Source: Cellulosimicrobium cellulans (lineage in GTDB: Bacteria > Actinomycetota > Actinomycetes > Actinomycetales > Cellulomonadaceae). From it: a DNA stretch of 64,000 nucleotides. Location: positions 46,396-110,395 of the forward strand of contig NZ_BJNZ01000013.1 in the NCBI RefSeq assembly GCF_006539945.1, in the 5' to 3' direction. Positions 62,155 to 64,000 of this stretch are shown piece by piece (positions within the stretch are counted from its first letter, which is position 1; each line of letters begins with the position of its first letter). The notes beneath the pieces were generated by a model, which was not told the origin of the DNA, did no database searches, and saw only the letters and a list, made by a program, of their open reading frames with translations. The position numbers and the translations under genes were made by a program.

Positions 62155-63483
62155 TCAGGCCAGGTTGGGCGAGGGGTTCTCGACGTCCGTGACGTCGGGG
62201 TCGAGCTCGGCGTTGGTCCCGAAGATCTCGACGAGCTCCTGCTCGGCGTTGACGACCCCGGCGAGGCGTCGGACTCCCTCACGGATCCGCTCGGGGGTCG
62301 GGAAGCAGTAGGACAGGCGCACGTGGCTCGAGCCGGTGCCGTCCGCGTAGAAGGCGGTGCCCGGCACGTAGGCGACGCGTGCCGTGACGGCGCGAGGGAG
62401 CATGGAGCGTGCGTCGAGGCCCTCCGGGAGCTGGACCCAGGTGTAGAAGCCGCCGTCGGGCACGGTCCAGCCGGCCGAGGGGAGGTGCTCGGAGAGCGCG
62501 CCGATCATGGCGTCCCGACGTTCCCGGTAGAGCTCGCGGAACTGCTTGATCTGACCCTTCCAGTCGCACGTGTCGAGGTACGCGGCGATGGCGAGCTGCG
62601 AGGCGTTGGACGGGCAGAGGATCGCGGACTCGCTCGCGAGGACGAGCTTCTCGCGGACCGCGTGGGGTGCGACGACCCAGCCGACGCGGTATCCCGGGGC
62701 GAACGTCTTGGAGAACGACCCGAGGTACAGGACGCCGTCCTCGTCGAGGGAGCGGAGAGCGGGGAGGGTCTGCCCGTCGAAGCCCAGGAGGCCGTAGGGG
62801 TTGTCCTCGATGACCAGGACGCCGTAGCGCTGTGCGATCTCCAGGATGCGCGGGCGGCGCTCCGCGGTGAGGGTCACCCCGGCCGGGTTGTGGAAGTTCG
62901 GCACGGTGTAGAGCAGCTTGACGCGGCGACCGTCCGCCGCGAGCCGGGCGAGCGTCTCCTCGAGGGCCTCGGGGACGAGCCCGTGCTCGTCGAGGGGCAC
63001 GTGCACGACGTCCGCCTGGTACGAGCGGAACACGCCGAGCGCCCCGACGTAGCTCGGCGCCTCGGCGACGACGACGTCACCGGGGTCGACGAAGATCCTG
63101 GTCACGAGGTCGAGCGCCTGCTGCGACCCTGTCGTGACGACGACGTCGTCGGGGTGGCACTCGATCCCCTCGAGCCGGACCACGTCGAGGATCCGCTCGC
63201 GCAGCGTCTCGTCACCCTGCCCGGACCCGTACTGGAGTGCGGTCGCGCCGCGCGTCGCGACGAGACGCTGCATCGTGTCGGCGATCTGGTCGAGGGGGAG
63301 CCCTTCGAGGTACGGCATGCCGCCGGCGAGCGACACGACCTCGGGTCGGTTCGCCACCGCGAACAGCGCCCGGATCTCCGACGCTCGCATCCCGTGCGCT
63401 CGCTCTGCGTAGGCACCGAACCACGGGTCGAGGCGGGTGCCGCTGGGAGCGGGCTGCTGCGGGGGAGTCGTCGGTCTAGTCAC
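62155..63483 (-). CDS. PLP-dependent aminotransferase (class I/II, 2-aminoadipate/ValC-like)
   Basis: About 442 residues. The PLP lysine is in YLGSFSKTFAPGYRVGW. GSQQALDLVTRIFVDPGDVVVAEAPSY, the NFHNPAG motif and EDNPYGLL are typical of the fold-type I enzymes related to LysN and the MocR effector domain, here without a DNA-binding domain. Substrate uncertain, perhaps an aromatic or aliphatic amino acid. GTG 63483 is preferred; an ATG eight codons earlier (63507) is also possible. It lies 69 bases before the ligase gene on the same strand. Confidence 0.9.
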   Translation of the reverse strand: MTRPTTPPQQPAPSGTRLDPWFGAYAERAHGMRASEIRALFAVANRPEVVSLAGGMPYLEGLPLDQIADTMQRLVATRGATALQYGSGQGDETLRERILDVVRLEGIECHPDDVVVTTGSQQALDLVTRIFVDPGDVVVAEAPSYVGALGVFRSYQADVVHVPLDEHGLVPEALEETLARLAADGRRVKLLYTVPNFHNPAGVTLTAERRPRILEIAQRYGVLVIEDNPYGLLGFDGQTLPALRSLDEDGVLYLGSFSKTFAPGYRVGWVVAPHAVREKLVLASESAILCPSNASQLAIAAYLDTCDWKGQIKQFRELYRERRDAMIGALSEHLPSAGWTVPDGGFYTWVQLPEGLDARSMLPRAVTARVAYVPGTAFYADGTGSSHVRLSYCFPTPERIREGVRRLAGVVNAEQELVEIFGTNAELDPDVTDVENPSPNLA

Positions 63484-63526
63484 GACCCCCAGTGTCGCAC
63501 GGTGCATCGAGGGATCCCGTGAAGAC

Positions 63527-63567
63527 GCCGGAGGGCGGACCGCGGTGCTCGCGGTCCGCCCTCCGGC
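63527..63567 (-). terminator. Terminator of trxA
   Basis: An 18-bp perfect stem (63527-63544 with 63550-63567) and a GTGCT loop, 20 bases past the trxA stop. One of the strongest hairpins of the window. Confidence 0.85.
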
Positions 63568-63586
63568 GGCGTGGTGGTGGTGCGGA

Positions 63587-63919
63587 TCAGACGCTCGTGG
63601 CGAGCACGGCGTCGATCTCCTCGGTGAGCGCCCGCTTGGGGCGCGCCCCGATGATCGACTTCTGGAGCTCGCCGCCCACGTAGACGTTCAGCGTGGGGAT
63701 GGAGACGATGCCGTAGGCGCCGGTCGTCTCGGGGTTCGCGTCCGTGTCGAGCTTGGCGATCTTGATCTTGCCGTCGTACTCCTCGGCGAGCTCCTCGAGG
63801 ATCGGCGCGACCTGGCGGCACGGGCCGCACCACGTCGCCCAGAAGTCGACGAGGACGGGGACCTCGGACTCGAGGACCTCGGCACGGAAGGTGTCGTCGG
63901 TGACCGGAACGGTCGGCAT
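63587..63919 (-). CDS. trxA: Thioredoxin
   Basis: 110 residues with the redox site WCGPC in [20 protein letters not shown], the cis-proline in [13 protein letters not shown] and a C-terminal helix. It reduces disulfides in the cytosol using electrons from thioredoxin reductase. A strong ribosome site (TGCAGGAGGTCAACC) precedes the ATG. It is 46 bases after the end of a gene that is probably trxB. Confidence 0.97.
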   Translation of the reverse strand: MPTVPVTDDTFRAEVLESEVPVLVDFWATWCGPCRQVAPILEELAEEYDGKIKIAKLDTDANPETTGAYGIVSIPTLNVYVGGELQKSIIGARPKRALTEEIDAVLATSV

Positions 63920-63965
63920 GGTTGACCTCCTGCAGTAGGACTCGGTGGGGCTGAGGGGACGCTGT

Positions 63966-64000
63966 TCAGGCCTGGAGCTCGGCGAGCGCCTCGGGCAGCT
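63966..64000 (-). CDS. C-terminal end of an upstream gene, probably thioredoxin reductase
   Basis: Only the last ten codons and the stop are inside the window; they read [10 protein letters not shown]. Identity is inferred from position, since trxB usually precedes trxA next to the parAB region. No motif is visible. Confidence 0.5.
   Translation of the reverse strand, partial: LPEALAELQA

Overview
The window is about 64 kb of very GC-rich DNA from a high-GC Gram-positive bacterium (Actinobacteria). The gene set and order suggest Micrococcales near Cellulomonadaceae/Promicromonosporaceae; that family-level placement is inference from gene content, not a database match. The supporting genes are dnaA-dnaN-gnd-recF-dciA-gyrB-gyrA, an FHA/PstP/RodA/PbpA/PknA/PknB cluster, CrgA, a DLW-39 peptide and a class E sortase. 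The window spans the chromosomal replication origin, with oriC at about 49.5-50.7 kb between dnaN and dnaA. A dense cluster of eight parS sites lies around parAB at 55-61 kb.

Layout. 0-18 kb is accessory: a LacI-type regulator end, a methyltransferase, a three-gene cassette starting with a WXG100-like protein, idi, an iron-siderophore ABC transporter behind a DtxR/IdeR-like box, a squalene-cyclase-like protein, a PadR-controlled membrane protein, RidA with a WYL regulator, a large secreted pectinase (PL1-PL9-carbohydrate-binding fusion), and a second WYL regulator divergent from an epoxide hydrolase. 18-28 kb is the conserved growth and division signalling cluster: two FHA proteins, PP2C phosphatase, RodA-type SEDS protein, class B PBP and two Ser/Thr kinases, the second with four PASTA repeats. 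28-34 kb holds a translationally coupled DUF881 - class E sortase - small membrane protein - glutamine amidotransferase operon, crgA, a rhomboid protease, a cyclophilin and an Ala/Lys-rich membrane-anchored protein. 34-38 kb has a two-component system, two tRNAs, DLW-39 and a DUF3566 protein.

38-53 kb is the replication block: gyrA, gyrB, a head-on surface protein with an LAxTG-type sorting signal inserted in front of gyrB, dciA, recF, gnd, dnaN, oriC, dnaA. 52.7-59 kb runs rpmH-rnpA-yidD-yidC-jag-rsmG-parA-parB on the plus strand. Then follow a 2 kb stretch with no convincing gene but four parS sites, a D-Ala-D-Ala ligase-like gene, an aminotransferase, trxA and the last codons of a probable trxB.

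How it fits together. The origin, its initiator, clamp, gyrase and ParABS are within 25 kb, so this is the region that duplicates and segregates first. The FHA/kinase cluster, CrgA, RodA/PbpA, class E sortase and sortase substrate tie the flank to cell-wall growth. I found no clear new multi-gene defence or mobile system. The most unusual signals are a parS site forming the centre of a 38-bp perfect palindrome that looks like the jag terminator, the parS-rich gene-poor stretch, the PL1-PL9 fusion with tandem operators, the WXG100/EspG-like cassette, and several run-on or remnant coding ends.
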